A stretch of 64,000 nucleotides of DNA from Sandaracinus sp. (GTDB taxonomy: Bacteria > Myxococcota_A > Polyangia > Polyangiales > Houyiibacteriaceae): assembly GCA_020633125.1 (NCBI GenBank), contig JACKEH010000005.1, forward strand, positions 124,001 through 188,000. The letters are read 5' to 3'. This document shows, piece by piece, positions 47,404 to 56,255 of the stretch. Position numbers and translations under genes: made by a program. A model generated the notes under the pieces. That model was given only the letters and a program-made list of their open reading frames with translations. It did not search any database and had not been told where the DNA came from. The stretch's first letter is position 1. Every line of letters begins with the position of its first letter.

Positions 47404-49053
47404 TCAGTCCACGTAGCCCAGCGCCCGTAGCCGCGCTTCCACCTCGGCCTCGTCTCCCGCGCCGCGCACCAGCTCGGCGTCGGGGAGCGAGGCCGCGCTC
47501 GTTCCGAGCTCGTCGAGAATCTCGAAGAGCACGCGACCCGCAGCGTCCGGCGGAGGCGCGACGTCGAGGCGCGCGAGCATCGTCGCGCTCGCGTCGGCGA
47601 TGTGGGCGTCGACTTCTCCCGTCGCCGCGACGCGCGGCCCCGCGGCCACGAAGAAGCCACGTTCGCGATGGCTGCCCGGCAAGCTGCGACCCTTGCGTCC
47701 GAGGTGCTCTTCCGGCGGCAGCTGCGTGAAGACCGGACCCGGACCGTTCGAAGGGAGCAGGTTCCAGCTGTACCCGTCGCGCAACGCGAGCCGAAGCACG
47801 AGGTCGGGCGCGCGATCGACGAAGGGACCCTCGTAGAGCTCCTCGCGCGGCCAAGCCTCGAGCACCACCGGCTGGCCCGTCCACGGGTCACGCAGGGCCT
47901 TCAGCGCTTGCGCCACGTCGCGTCGCACCGCGTCGCGATCGGCGGCTCGCACGAAGCCCTTCGGCTCGCGACCGACTTGGTTCAACCAGACGCCCGGGAA
48001 GTAGTTGAGCTCGTCGCTGAACGCGAGCGTGCGCGAGAAGTCGATCGCCCCGAAGCGCGTGCGGCTCTCGAGCCAGCTCGGCAACACCGCGCCTCCAAGC
48101 CGAAAGAGCTTCTCTTTGAGCCGAGGCGGCAGGCGCGTGAGCGCGAAGTCCTTTGCACGCCGAAAGAGCGCGTGGTCGCGCGAAGGCGCGAAGCGCAGCA
48201 GGTTCGCCTCCGCGAGCGCGCGGTTGAGGTGCAACGCGACGTCGCTCGAGCCTCCGGAGCCGTGGTCGCTGACGATCGTCAGCTCGGCCTCCGGGCCCGC
48301 CGCCACGAGCAGCTTCGCGACCGCCCGATCGAGCGCCTCGTACACCCGCGACAGGCCGTCGCTCGCCGCCGTCGGTCCCGGGTGCCGCGGCGAGCGCGGG
48401 TCGTGGTGGGCCCAGAGGTGATGCGAGGCGGTGTCGCTCTCGCCGAAGTAGAGCGCGAAGACATCCCACGCCCCGCGTCCGAGCAGGTGCTCGCCGAGCG
48501 CGATCTTCGTCTCGATGCGCGCCTCGAGCGTGGCGGCGAGTCCTTCGTGCCAACCCGGCGTGTCGGCGTCGAACTCGCCGACGTCGAAGCCGAGCGTGCC
48601 GAAGCGCGCGACGAGCTCGTCGTGCAGCGCGGGCGGCCACACGAACGAGCGGTCCGCCTCGAACGCCACGGGCGCGTCCCAGCCGCTCACGAAGACACCG
48701 TGCTCCAGGCGCTCCGGCGGCCACGTCGCGGGAAAGCCGAGGCAGGCGCAGCGAAGCCCGAGGCGATCGAGCCTCGCGAAGAGCGTCGGCACCTCGCGCA
48801 CCGTGCCCGCGGTGAAGCGCACGCCGTACCCCTGCCGGGTCGTGAAGTCGAAGACGCCGTGGCGCCCCGGATCGACCCCGGTGAGAAAGGTCGTCCAGTT
48901 CGGCAGCGTCGCCGGGGGCTGCACGCTCACGAGCCGCGCCCAAGCCCCCTTCGCCATCAAGGCGTGAAGGGTGGGCAGCCGGGCCGCGCCGAGGGCGAGG
49001 ACGACGTCCGGGTCGGCGCCGTCGAGGCCGAGTACGAGCGCGCGAGCGGTCAC
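47404..49053 (-). CDS. Alkaline-phosphatase-superfamily phosphodiesterase/nucleotide pyrophosphatase
   Basis: 549 residues with no signal peptide. Motifs of the type I phosphodiesterase group: metal Asp in VLGLDGADPD, nucleophile Thr in ATLPNWTTFLTGVDPG followed by GVFDF, metal-binding DTASHHLWAHHD, SDHGSGG, and a late GSHRERGFFV. The set matches proteins annotated as phosphodiesterases that cut phosphate mono- or diesters. No transmembrane helix except weak hydrophobic stretches, so probably cytoplasmic. Substrate unknown. It is not flanked by enzymes of a shared pathway. Confidence 0.88.
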   Translation of the reverse strand: MTARALVLGLDGADPDVVLALGAARLPTLHALMAKGAWARLVSVQPPATLPNWTTFLTGVDPGRHGVFDFTTRQGYGVRFTAGTVREVPTLFARLDRLGLRCACLGFPATWPPERLEHGVFVSGWDAPVAFEADRSFVWPPALHDELVARFGTLGFDVGEFDADTPGWHEGLAATLEARIETKIALGEHLLGRGAWDVFALYFGESDTASHHLWAHHDPRSPRHPGPTAASDGLSRVYEALDRAVAKLLVAAGPEAELTIVSDHGSGGSSDVALHLNRALAEANLLRFAPSRDHALFRRAKDFALTRLPPRLKEKLFRLGGAVLPSWLESRTRFGAIDFSRTLAFSDELNYFPGVWLNQVGREPKGFVRAADRDAVRRDVAQALKALRDPWTGQPVVLEAWPREELYEGPFVDRAPDLVLRLALRDGYSWNLLPSNGPGPVFTQLPPEEHLGRKGRSLPGSHRERGFFVAAGPRVAATGEVDAHIADASATMLARLDVAPPPDAAGRVLFEILDELGTSAASLPDAELVRGAGDEAEVEARLRALGYVD

Positions 49054-49184
49054 GTGGCGGATGTAACCGTCGGCGTCCGCGAATGCATCCCGTCCCTGGG
49101 CCTTCGTGGGAAGCCCGACGGCCGGCGTGGTGTGCGAACGCCGTCCCGGTTGAACGGATCGACCACTTGGGCAAGCCTCGTGGC

Positions 49185-49748
49185 ATGTCGTCGTCGCCGG
49201 AGACCCCGTCGAGCATTCCGTGGCCGTGGCTGCTGCTCGGGGGCGGGCTCTTGGTGCTCGGGCGTTATTTCTTCGACGAGACGACCACCGAGACCACCTT
49301 CCGGGTCGGCCTCGGGCTCTGCGGCGTCGGCGCGGCGTGGATCTTCGCCAAGAGCATCCTGCTCCGGCCCACCGATCGAACGGTGGTCGAACGCGCGGCG
49401 GATCAATCGACGCCGCAGCCGGCGGGGGAGCGGTTCACGTTGCCGCCCGGGCGTTTCACCCTTCCGCCCGGTGGCAGCCTGGAGGGCTTGGTTCCGCCGC
49501 AGCCCGCGCAACCGCCGGCCGCCGCGGCGCCCGTGGCGTCGGTCCCCGTGGCGGCACCGATCGCGGTGCAGGCCCCGGCGGGAGTCCCGCTCGACAAGAC
49601 CATCGCGCCTGGCCAGGGCGTCTACGTGGCCGGCCCGGTCGGGTATGGGCAGGGGGCGGTTCCCCAACAAGGCAGCGCACCGGTGCACGCGACCTTCGAG
49701 GACCCGGAGCCGACGATGTTGGTTCGCGGCAGCGACGAGACCGACTGA
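49185..49748 (+). CDS. Small membrane protein with Pro/Ala-rich cytoplasmic tail
   Basis: 187 residues from the ATG at 49185. Two hydrophobic helices near the N-terminus (WPWLLLGGGLLVLGRYFF; GLGLCGVGAAWIFAKSILL). The remaining ~120 residues are low complexity (FTLPPGRFTLPPGG, PPAAAAPVASVPVAAP). No family recognised. It is divergent from the phosphodiesterase gene. Confidence 0.6.
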   Translation: MSSSPETPSSIPWPWLLLGGGLLVLGRYFFDETTTETTFRVGLGLCGVGAAWIFAKSILLRPTDRTVVERAADQSTPQPAGERFTLPPGRFTLPPGGSLEGLVPPQPAQPPAAAAPVASVPVAAPIAVQAPAGVPLDKTIAPGQGVYVAGPVGYGQGAVPQQGSAPVHATFEDPEPTMLVRGSDETD

Positions 49749-50359
49749 GACCCCCCTTCCTCCGTGGGGGTCTGGGGCTGCGATTCGGGTTGGTCGGTCG
49801 AGCGAAGCGCGCGGTGCTCGAAGACGAGGAAGCCGTGCAACGAAATCGCGCATGGCGCACCGCCCTCTCGGCGTGATCCTCCGTTCGTCGCTGCGACGAC
49901 TGCCCACCGACACGAACGCTTCGCGACGTCGTAACGATCGGCGCGCGGCTGTGGTCGAACGCACGCTTTGAGCCTCCCTCACCCCGCGCTTGGCGAGCGT
50001 CAGTTCGTTTACGTCTCGTAACAATCTGAAATCACGGGACAAAACGGGCGAATCGCGAGTCGCTGACGGAGGTGGGCGGGGGGAAGCCCGGTCGGGGTGC
50101 ACGAGTCGACGCTGGGAGTTCCCGAAATTGTGGGGAAAACACGATGCCGCGCGCGTGGCATGCACGTTGCTCTGAGGGCCGCGCGCTCGATTCCGAGGGG
50201 GTGCCACGTGCACCGACTGACGACCGGGCGTTGACATGACGGGGGCTTCTGACAGACAAGCGCCTCCGTTTTGGCTTCGGTACGACGGCTTCGGTCGTCG
50301 GGCGACCCGACCCGGGTCGCGTGGGTGGACGGGATCCGACCGAATCGGATCGCTTGCGG
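49749..50359. other. Long intergenic region upstream of the outer-membrane barrel gene
   Basis: 611 bases without a supported gene. It includes a lower-GC patch around 50000-50040, a sigma-54-type promoter at 50156-50171 and an isolated TTGACA at 50231-50236 lacking a clear -10. A leader of about 180 bases would precede the barrel gene. Confidence 0.5.
50156..50171 (+). promoter_or_regulatory. Sigma-54 (-24/-12) promoter
   Basis: TGGCATGCACGTTGCT: GG and GC are separated by exactly 10 bases, and the flanks match the consensus TGGCAC-N5-TTGCW except for one base. Transcription would start near 50183, on the strand of the barrel gene at 50360. A sigma-54 activator is encoded 5 kb away. Confidence 0.6.
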
Positions 50360-51718
50360 ATGGTGGAGAGCCTCTTGAAGAACTCATCCTTGCTCGTGCT
50401 CGTCCTTGCGCTCGGCGCCGCGCTTCCGGTGCGTGCGCAGACGGAAGACGCCCCGGCGGACTCGACTTCGGCGGACTCGGCTGGACCGGCGGTGGCGGCT
50501 GAAGGCCTCGCGGAGCCGGAACCCGAGGTCTCGGACTCGGAGTCCGAGGAGTCTGGAACGGCGCTCGGCCAAGCGGCCCCCAGCAACCCCTCGGTCGACG
50601 AGGACCTGCAGGACGCGGCCCGCGAAGGCGAGCCTGCGGCCGCCGCGACCACGCCGCGCGACCGCGAGGTCACCGACGAGGACAACGGCGAGCCTTCGAC
50701 CGCCGACCGTCTCGCGCAGGCCGTTCCGGTCGCCGGTGTGCCCTGGTCGATGCCCTTGAGCTTCGCGACCACGGTCACGGCGAACACCTTCAGCAAGAAC
50801 GCGCAGCCGACCTACGACCCTTACCATCAGATGTCGTTGCTGGCGGGTTTCCGCTGGCGTTTCGACAGCTTGCTCCTCGGCATTCAGCAGGGCGTCAACT
50901 TCGAGACGACCGCGCACCAGGCTTCGATCAACTCGTCGATCACGACGTATGCGCGAGAGCTTCAGTGGACGGACACCCGCCTCGACGCGACGTACACGCT
51001 CCCGTGGCGACCCCTCAGCCTCGGCATCACGACCCAGCTCGCGCTCTTCCTCCCGACCTCGAAGTTCAGCCGCGCCTCGGGCCGTGTGCTCGGCATCAGC
51101 CCGTTGCTCTTCCTCTCGGAAGCGTTTCCGGTGATGGAGGGTCTCGTGGTGCAGGGCGCTTGGCGCTACACCGGCTGGACCGGCAACGTGCACGCGGTGG
51201 AAGACCCCAATCCGAACCTCTGTCTCTCCGGCGAGTCCGAGGATGGCCAGCAGGCGCTTCGCCGCTGCAACACGGGCGCAAACCCGGTCCGGCATCAGAA
51301 CTCGGCGACCATCGGTTTGACGATTCTTCCGCTTCCCGGACTTGCCTTCTCGCTCTCGTATGGTGGTTTGTGGTTCCGAGTGGTTCGACCCGGACCCGCG
51401 GACTACTCGACCGTAGCCGGCACGACGACGCTCCCGGCGAGCACCCAGACCAACCGCCGCATCTTCCACAACTTCAGCGCGAGCGTGAGCTACGACATCA
51501 CGTCCTACCTCACCGTCGGCCTGTCCTACGGAACGTTCACGCAGTGGTTCGACACGGACACTGGCGTGCGGAACCCGTTCTACAACGTCGACAGCAACAT
51601 CGCGGTCAACGTCCAGTTCCGCCCCGACTTCTTGGCCACCGAGCTTCGCGCCAATCGCGAGCGCGAGGCCGCCGCGGAGACCGCACGTCGCCACGCGCGC
51701 ATGAACGGCACGTTCTGA
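50360..51718 (+). CDS. Outer-membrane beta-barrel protein with acidic N-terminal linker
   Basis: 452 residues. Signal peptide (LLVLVLALGAALPVRAQ). An acidic, disordered region of about 110 residues follows (EPEPEVSDSESEESG). From ~130 on there are alternating amphipathic strands typical of a barrel: PLSFATTVTANTF, HQMSLLAGFRWRF, LDATYTLPWRPLSLGI, FSLSYGGLWFRVV, SASVSYDITSYLTVGLSYG. The C-terminus does not end in Phe in the usual way (MNGTF is preceded by a basic helix). Probably an outer-membrane channel or surface protein; substrate unknown. A sigma-54-type promoter lies upstream. Confidence 0.75.
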   Translation: MVESLLKNSSLLVLVLALGAALPVRAQTEDAPADSTSADSAGPAVAAEGLAEPEPEVSDSESEESGTALGQAAPSNPSVDEDLQDAAREGEPAAAATTPRDREVTDEDNGEPSTADRLAQAVPVAGVPWSMPLSFATTVTANTFSKNAQPTYDPYHQMSLLAGFRWRFDSLLLGIQQGVNFETTAHQASINSSITTYARELQWTDTRLDATYTLPWRPLSLGITTQLALFLPTSKFSRASGRVLGISPLLFLSEAFPVMEGLVVQGAWRYTGWTGNVHAVEDPNPNLCLSGESEDGQQALRRCNTGANPVRHQNSATIGLTILPLPGLAFSLSYGGLWFRVVRPGPADYSTVAGTTTLPASTQTNRRIFHNFSASVSYDITSYLTVGLSYGTFTQWFDTDTGVRNPFYNVDSNIAVNVQFRPDFLATELRANREREAAAETARRHARMNGTF

Positions 51719-51735
51719 ACGCGGTCGTCGCAACG

Positions 51736-51765
51736 AAAAAGGCCCGCTTCGGCGGGCCTTTTTCG
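51736..51765. terminator. Intrinsic terminator after the barrel gene
   Basis: AAAAAGGCCCGC (51736-51747), loop TTCG, then GCGGGCCTTTTT. Perfect stem with A and T runs, so it works on both strands. Confidence 0.85.
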
Positions 51766-51872
51766 TGGGCGCGAGAGCTCGTCAGCCGGTCTGCCACGAG
51801 CCGCCAAGCGAATCGGCGCAGCCACGGTTCACGGGACGTGGAAGCCGCGCCCCGCTCTGGTAGCGTCCGGCC

Positions 51873-52460
51873 GTGGTCGAGCGGCATTTCGACGAGACGT
51901 ATTATCAACGGCACTACGAAGACCCCGAGACGCGGGTCTACGATCAGCAATCGGTCGATCGCCTCGGCGACTTCGTCTGCAGCTACGTGAAGCACCTCGA
52001 CATCCCGGTGCGGCGAGTGCTCGACCTCGGATGTGGCCTCGGCTTCTGGAAGCCCGTGGTGCAGCGCCATTTCCCGAAGGCGATCTACGAAGGCGTCGAG
52101 GTCAGCGAGTACCTCTGCCGTCGCTTCGGCTGGACCCAAGGTTCGATCGCGAGCTTCAAGGGCATGCCGGCCGACCTCGTGATTTGCCAGGGCGTGTTGC
52201 AATACCTCGACGCGAAGGAAGCCGCGAAGGCGCTCAAGACCGTCGAGCGGCTCTGCCAAGGCGCGCTCTACCTCGAGGTGCTGACCAAGCGCGACTGGGA
52301 AGAGAACGTGTCGCAGGCGCGGACGGACGGGAACGTCTACCTCCGCGAAGGTCGCTGGTACCGCGACCGGCTGAAGAAGAACTTCCGCAACGGCGGCGGC
52401 GGGCTCTTCTTCCACCGGGACTCGGAGGCCGTGCTCTACGAGCTCGAGCACCTCGACTGA
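51873..52460 (+). CDS. Class I SAM-dependent methyltransferase
   Basis: 195 residues from a GTG. The SAM-binding motif I is VLDLGCGLGFW (~48-58), followed by an acidic strand end (YEGVEVSEYL) and motif post-II DLVICQGVLQYLDAKEA. An N-terminal FDETYYQRHYEDP and a C-terminal half with LYLEVLTKRDWEENV fit small-molecule or lipid methyltransferases. Residues are intact; substrate unknown. It stands alone, between the barrel gene's terminator and a dispersed repeat. Confidence 0.85.
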   Translation: MVERHFDETYYQRHYEDPETRVYDQQSVDRLGDFVCSYVKHLDIPVRRVLDLGCGLGFWKPVVQRHFPKAIYEGVEVSEYLCRRFGWTQGSIASFKGMPADLVICQGVLQYLDAKEAAKALKTVERLCQGALYLEVLTKRDWEENVSQARTDGNVYLREGRWYRDRLKKNFRNGGGGLFFHRDSEAVLYELEHLD

Positions 52461-52495
52461 GAGCGCCCACCACTTGCACGGATCGCTATCCGTGG

Positions 52496-52600
52496 GTTGT
52501 GGCGCTCGGTGGTGGGAGGGGGCCCCAATCCGGCTTTGCCGGTTGGGGAGGGAGCGCGCCGCTCCCTCGAGAAAAGAGAAGAGCACGAGATTCGTGCTGT
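52496..52600 (-). repeat. Dispersed hairpin-bearing intergenic repeat, copy B (inverted relative to copy A)
   Basis: Reverse complement reads CAGCACGAATC, then CTCTTCTC, TTTCTCGAGGGAGCGG, CGCTCCCTCC, an arm pair CCAACCGGC/GCCGGATTGG, GGGGCCCC and CTCCCACCACCGAGCGCC, matching 29906-30012. The motif TTGCACGGAT directly beside it also occurs near copy A and at 33797. Confidence 0.75.
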
Positions 52601-52682
52601 GAGCGTGTGCGCCCACGTGGTTCGGTGGCCCGCATGAAAAAGCCGCCCCATGGGGCGGCTCTTTCGGCGTCGTGGGTCGAGC

Positions 52683-53774
52683 TCACTCCAGGGTGTCGGA
52701 CCCGCAGAGCTCGATGGTCAGGCGGCCGTTGGCCATGTCGGTCTCGGCGCAGGTCGAGGGGCAGAGCTCGATGCGGTCCGCGACCGGAACGAAGGACCAG
52801 CCCGCACCGCACGCATCGCCCGAGCTCACCTGGGGCAGGCTGCGGGTCGTGCCGTCCGGGAAGGTCACCGTGACGTTGAACGTGTCGGGGTCGTAGGTTC
52901 CGCCGCCCGGCGGGGGCTGCGGCAGGGCATAGGCGCAGGGGAGCGGCACACGCACCGCGACGCGCTCCGAGAGCGGCTCCACGATTTGCGACCAATCCTC
53001 CTCGCAGACCGAGAGGAAGAGGCCGCCCGTCGCCATCGAAAGGCCCATGTATTCGAAGCCGGGGCGGGTCGCGGAGTTGTCGTCCGTGAAGCACGAGCCG
53101 AAGGGGTTCGTGATCGTGACCATGACCTGCTCCGACGCGATGGAGTGCGCGGTGTAGTCACGACCGATCAAGCGGCGGAACTCCTCGTCGAAGGCCTCCC
53201 ACTCGATCGCGCGGCTGTCGTCGTCGGTGACGGCGACCACGTGAACCACCGAGCCGGGCCGCATGAAGTTCCGGTAGGTCGGGTAGTTGTCGAGGACCTT
53301 CAGCAGCGGGTCCCACGAGCCGACGCGGTCCTCGATGCCGAGGTAGCGACGGGCAAACCCGCTGGGCGGGCCGGGGACATACCCGCGCTCGGCGATGAAC
53401 ACGACGTGCGAGTCCACGTCGGCGTCGACGATCGCGTCCCAGAAGATGCCGATGTTCTCCTGCAGGCGCGCGTTCTCGTCGATCATGCTGCCGGAGCTGT
53501 CGAACACGAAGAGGATGTCGACCGGCACGCTCGCCTCGCGCGGCGCCACCGTGCGATCGGGCGGGCAGGGGATGAACGCGTCGGTGCCTGCGTCCGTGCC
53601 GCCGTCCTCCTCGACCGTGGCGTCCATGCCGGCGTCCGGCATCGAAGCGTCGAAGCGACCGCCATCGACACCGCCTCCGTCGACGGGTCGCGTCGAGTTC
53701 GGGATGGGCAAGCCGGTGCTCGAGCCGCAGCCGAGCAACACCGAAGAGATCAACAAGAGCCGAGCGCCACGCAT
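52683..53774 (-). CDS. VWA-like secreted lipoprotein
   Basis: 363 residues. Signal peptide with lipobox (ISSVLLGCG), then a Gly/Asp/Ala linker (~15-65). The core begins VDILFVFDSSGSMIDENARL, a von Willebrand A metal-ion site (DxSxS); its later Asp lies in VAVTDDDSRA. The C-terminal half is Cys-rich (DWSQIVEPLSERVAV, CPSTCAETDM). Such proteins are common on myxobacterial surfaces and may bind metal-dependent ligands or partners. No operon partner; divergent from the esterase pair. Confidence 0.85.
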   Translation of the reverse strand: MRGARLLLISSVLLGCGSSTGLPIPNSTRPVDGGGVDGGRFDASMPDAGMDATVEEDGGTDAGTDAFIPCPPDRTVAPREASVPVDILFVFDSSGSMIDENARLQENIGIFWDAIVDADVDSHVVFIAERGYVPGPPSGFARRYLGIEDRVGSWDPLLKVLDNYPTYRNFMRPGSVVHVVAVTDDDSRAIEWEAFDEEFRRLIGRDYTAHSIASEQVMVTITNPFGSCFTDDNSATRPGFEYMGLSMATGGLFLSVCEEDWSQIVEPLSERVAVRVPLPCAYALPQPPPGGGTYDPDTFNVTVTFPDGTTRSLPQVSSGDACGAGWSFVPVADRIELCPSTCAETDMANGRLTIELCGSDTLE

Positions 53775-53965
53775 CGCGCGACCTCCGAGCAAAGGGAATG
53801 CCAAGGATTCGTCGGGGTTTTCGCGGATTTTCGCGGTCCCGTCCACCGGACGACGTGCATTTCGTGACGGCGCGCACGCGCGCATGGAGGGATAGGTGGC
53901 CGAGCGACGTTCGCTGTTAGGCTCCGCGCGGCGCGTCGGGATGCGCAGAACGGGGTCGGGTGATG

Positions 53966-56041
53966 ATGCGTGCGCGAGCGATTCGATCGCTGGAAACGGC
54001 GGTCTTCGTGGCAGCCGTGGGGCTCTTTGCGGCGTGTGGGGACGACGACGGAACGGCGCCGACGGTGGACGCCGGGATGACGGATGCGACGACGGACGAC
54101 GGAGGCGCGCCGACGATCGACGTGACCCGGCCCGAGTGCGAGAACCTCGACCCGACGCATTGTTTGATGCCGTACCCGTCGAGCCGATTCCTCGCGACCG
54201 ACGAAGGCACCGAGACGGGATTTCGCGTCGCGATTCCCGCCGAGGCTTTGCCGCGAAACCAGTTCGACGAGCAGGCCGACCCGGACACCTGGAACCGCTT
54301 CGACGGCTTCAGCCCCGCGACGAGCTTGATCGCGGGCTTCGAGGGCAAGCTCGATCCGACGAACCTCGCCGCCTACGACCGAATCGCGGAGAGCCTCACC
54401 GACGATTCGCCGACGATCCTGATCGACGCGGAGACCGGCGAGCGCGTCGCGCACTTCGCCGAGATCGACGAGTGGTACAACGCCGACCCGGACACCACGA
54501 CGCTCTACATGCGTCCGGCGGTGCGTCTGAAGGAGGGCCACCGCTACGTCGCCGCGCTGCGTGATTTGGTGCGGGTCGACGGAAGCGTCGTCGAGCCGAG
54601 CGCGTACTTCCGCGCGCTGCGCGACGGCGAGACGAGCGAGGTGACCGAGCTCGAGTCGCGTCGCAGCGCGTTCGAAGAGATCTTCACGACGCTCACGAAC
54701 GCGGGCGTCGCGCGCGACGAGCTGATCCTGGCCTGGGACTTCCGCACCGCGTCGGGCGGCGCGCTCTACGGCGACATGCTCGCCGCGCGTCGCGACGCGT
54801 TCGAGCGCTACGAGGCCGGCACCGAAGGCGTCGGCGATTGCACGGTCACGAGCGTCGAAGAGGACGTCAACGATCGCATCTGGCGTCGTATTCGCGGCAC
54901 GTACACGGTGCCGCTCTACATGAGCACGCCCTACGAGGGCGCGCGGACCAACCGAGGCGTGGACGGGCTGCCGGCCTACAACGGCGTCGCGCAGGCGGAC
55001 TTCGAAGTGGTCGTGCCGCCGAGCGTGCGTGACCGCGTGATGCGTGGCGACGGACCGGGCGGCTTTCTGCAATACGGCCACGGTCTGCTCGGCGCGGCGA
55101 CGCAGGTCTCGAGCGGCGGCACCACGCCCGCCTACGAGCGCGCCGAGCTCATCGGCTTCGGCACCTCGTATTGGGGGCTGAGCGAGCCCGACGAAGCGGA
55201 GATCATCACCAACGCCGTCACGAACTTCGGCAACTTCGCGATGGTCGGCGAGCGCCTCGTGCAGGGAACGATCAACTCGCTGATCCTTCAGAAGACCTTC
55301 GCGAACGGCGGCTGCTCCGAGCTCGCGGAGCTCACGATGGCGGTCGGCGAAGAGACGCGCCCGCTCGGCGACTCCGACGAGATCTACTACTACGGCATCT
55401 CGCAGGGCGGCATCATGGGCGCGACCCTCGCGGCGCTCAGCGACACGGTCGACGCGTACGTGCTGCAGGTCGGCGCGACGAACTACAGCGTGATGCTCCG
55501 CCGCTCGGTCGACTTCACGCCCTTCGAGCGAATCTTCGATCAGTGGTACCCCTCGAAGCTCGACCGCGACTGGTTCCTCGTGTCGACGCAAGCGGTCTGG
55601 GACTTGGCCGAGCCCGCGACCTTCGCGCCTCACATCCTGCGGGATGCGCTCGCGGACGACGTGGACGTGTCGGCGAAGCGCATCCTCTACCAGACCTCGC
55701 TCTACGACGCGCAGGTGCCTTCGGTGGCGTCGGACATCGCGGCGCGCACGATGGGGCTGCCTTTCTTCGGCTCGAGCGTCTACGAGCCATGGGGTGTCGG
55801 CGACGTGATCGAAGAGACCGACGGTCCGACCCCGTCGGGCTACGTCATCTACCACCTCACGAACGTCGAGCCGATTCCCGAAGGCTCCGCGGTCGCGATC
55901 GAAGACAACGACGCGCACAACGATCTGCGTTTCACCGAGCCGATGCTTCGGCAGCTCGACGAGTTCTGTCGGCCGGACGGTCAGGTGATCGACACGTGTC
56001 CCGGCGGGAGCTGCGCGATCGAAAACCCACGCGCGGAGTGA
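53966..56041 (+). CDS. Secreted esterase-like lipoprotein, copy 1 of a tandem pair
   Basis: About 691 residues; GTG at 53960 and ATGs at 53963 and 53966 are all possible starts. Lipobox AVGLFAAC, then the linker DDDGTAPTVDAG. Shared family blocks: DVTRPECENLDPTHCLMPYPSS, WNRFDGFS, DETGERVAHFAE-like, RIWRRIRGTYTVPLYM, YGHGLLG and the nucleophile elbow YYGISQGGIMGATLAALSD (Ser near residue 479). Late His lies in EDNDAHNDL. This suggests a large extracellular alpha/beta hydrolase. Followed by inverted repeats and its close paralogue. Function inferred from the GxSxG motif only. Confidence 0.8.
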   Translation: MRARAIRSLETAVFVAAVGLFAACGDDDGTAPTVDAGMTDATTDDGGAPTIDVTRPECENLDPTHCLMPYPSSRFLATDEGTETGFRVAIPAEALPRNQFDEQADPDTWNRFDGFSPATSLIAGFEGKLDPTNLAAYDRIAESLTDDSPTILIDAETGERVAHFAEIDEWYNADPDTTTLYMRPAVRLKEGHRYVAALRDLVRVDGSVVEPSAYFRALRDGETSEVTELESRRSAFEEIFTTLTNAGVARDELILAWDFRTASGGALYGDMLAARRDAFERYEAGTEGVGDCTVTSVEEDVNDRIWRRIRGTYTVPLYMSTPYEGARTNRGVDGLPAYNGVAQADFEVVVPPSVRDRVMRGDGPGGFLQYGHGLLGAATQVSSGGTTPAYERAELIGFGTSYWGLSEPDEAEIITNAVTNFGNFAMVGERLVQGTINSLILQKTFANGGCSELAELTMAVGEETRPLGDSDEIYYYGISQGGIMGATLAALSDTVDAYVLQVGATNYSVMLRRSVDFTPFERIFDQWYPSKLDRDWFLVSTQAVWDLAEPATFAPHILRDALADDVDVSAKRILYQTSLYDAQVPSVASDIAARTMGLPFFGSSVYEPWGVGDVIEETDGPTPSGYVIYHLTNVEPIPEGSAVAIEDNDAHNDLRFTEPMLRQLDEFCRPDGQVIDTCPGGSCAIENPRAE

Positions 56042-56065
56042 GCACGTCTTCGAACCGACCCGAGC

Positions 56066-56162
56066 GAGGCGCGTCCAACCGACGCGCCTCGTGTCGTTGG
56101 TGGGTCGAAGACGCCGCCTCGTTCCAACGAGGTGCCCGAGAACCCGCGCCACCTCGTTGGAA
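56066..56162. terminator. Two inverted repeats between the tandem esterase genes
   Basis: GAGGCGCGTC (56066-56075) pairs with 56081-56090 over a 5-base loop. TTCCAACGAGGTG (56122-56134) pairs perfectly with 56150-56162 over 15 bases. No T tail follows either. They may terminate the first gene or protect its mRNA. Confidence 0.55.
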
Positions 56163-56255
56163 GTGAGACTCCTCGCTTTCATCAGATGCGTGCGCTCGCG
56201 ACGGGGCTTGTCGCCGAGCAGGGGTCCCCCGAGAGTGACCACTCCGGAGGAACGC

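Noticed and set aside
50231..50236. TTGACA as a sigma-70 promoter for the barrel gene
   Set aside because: No reasonable -10 hexamer at 16-18 bases; the -24/-12 element upstream fits better.
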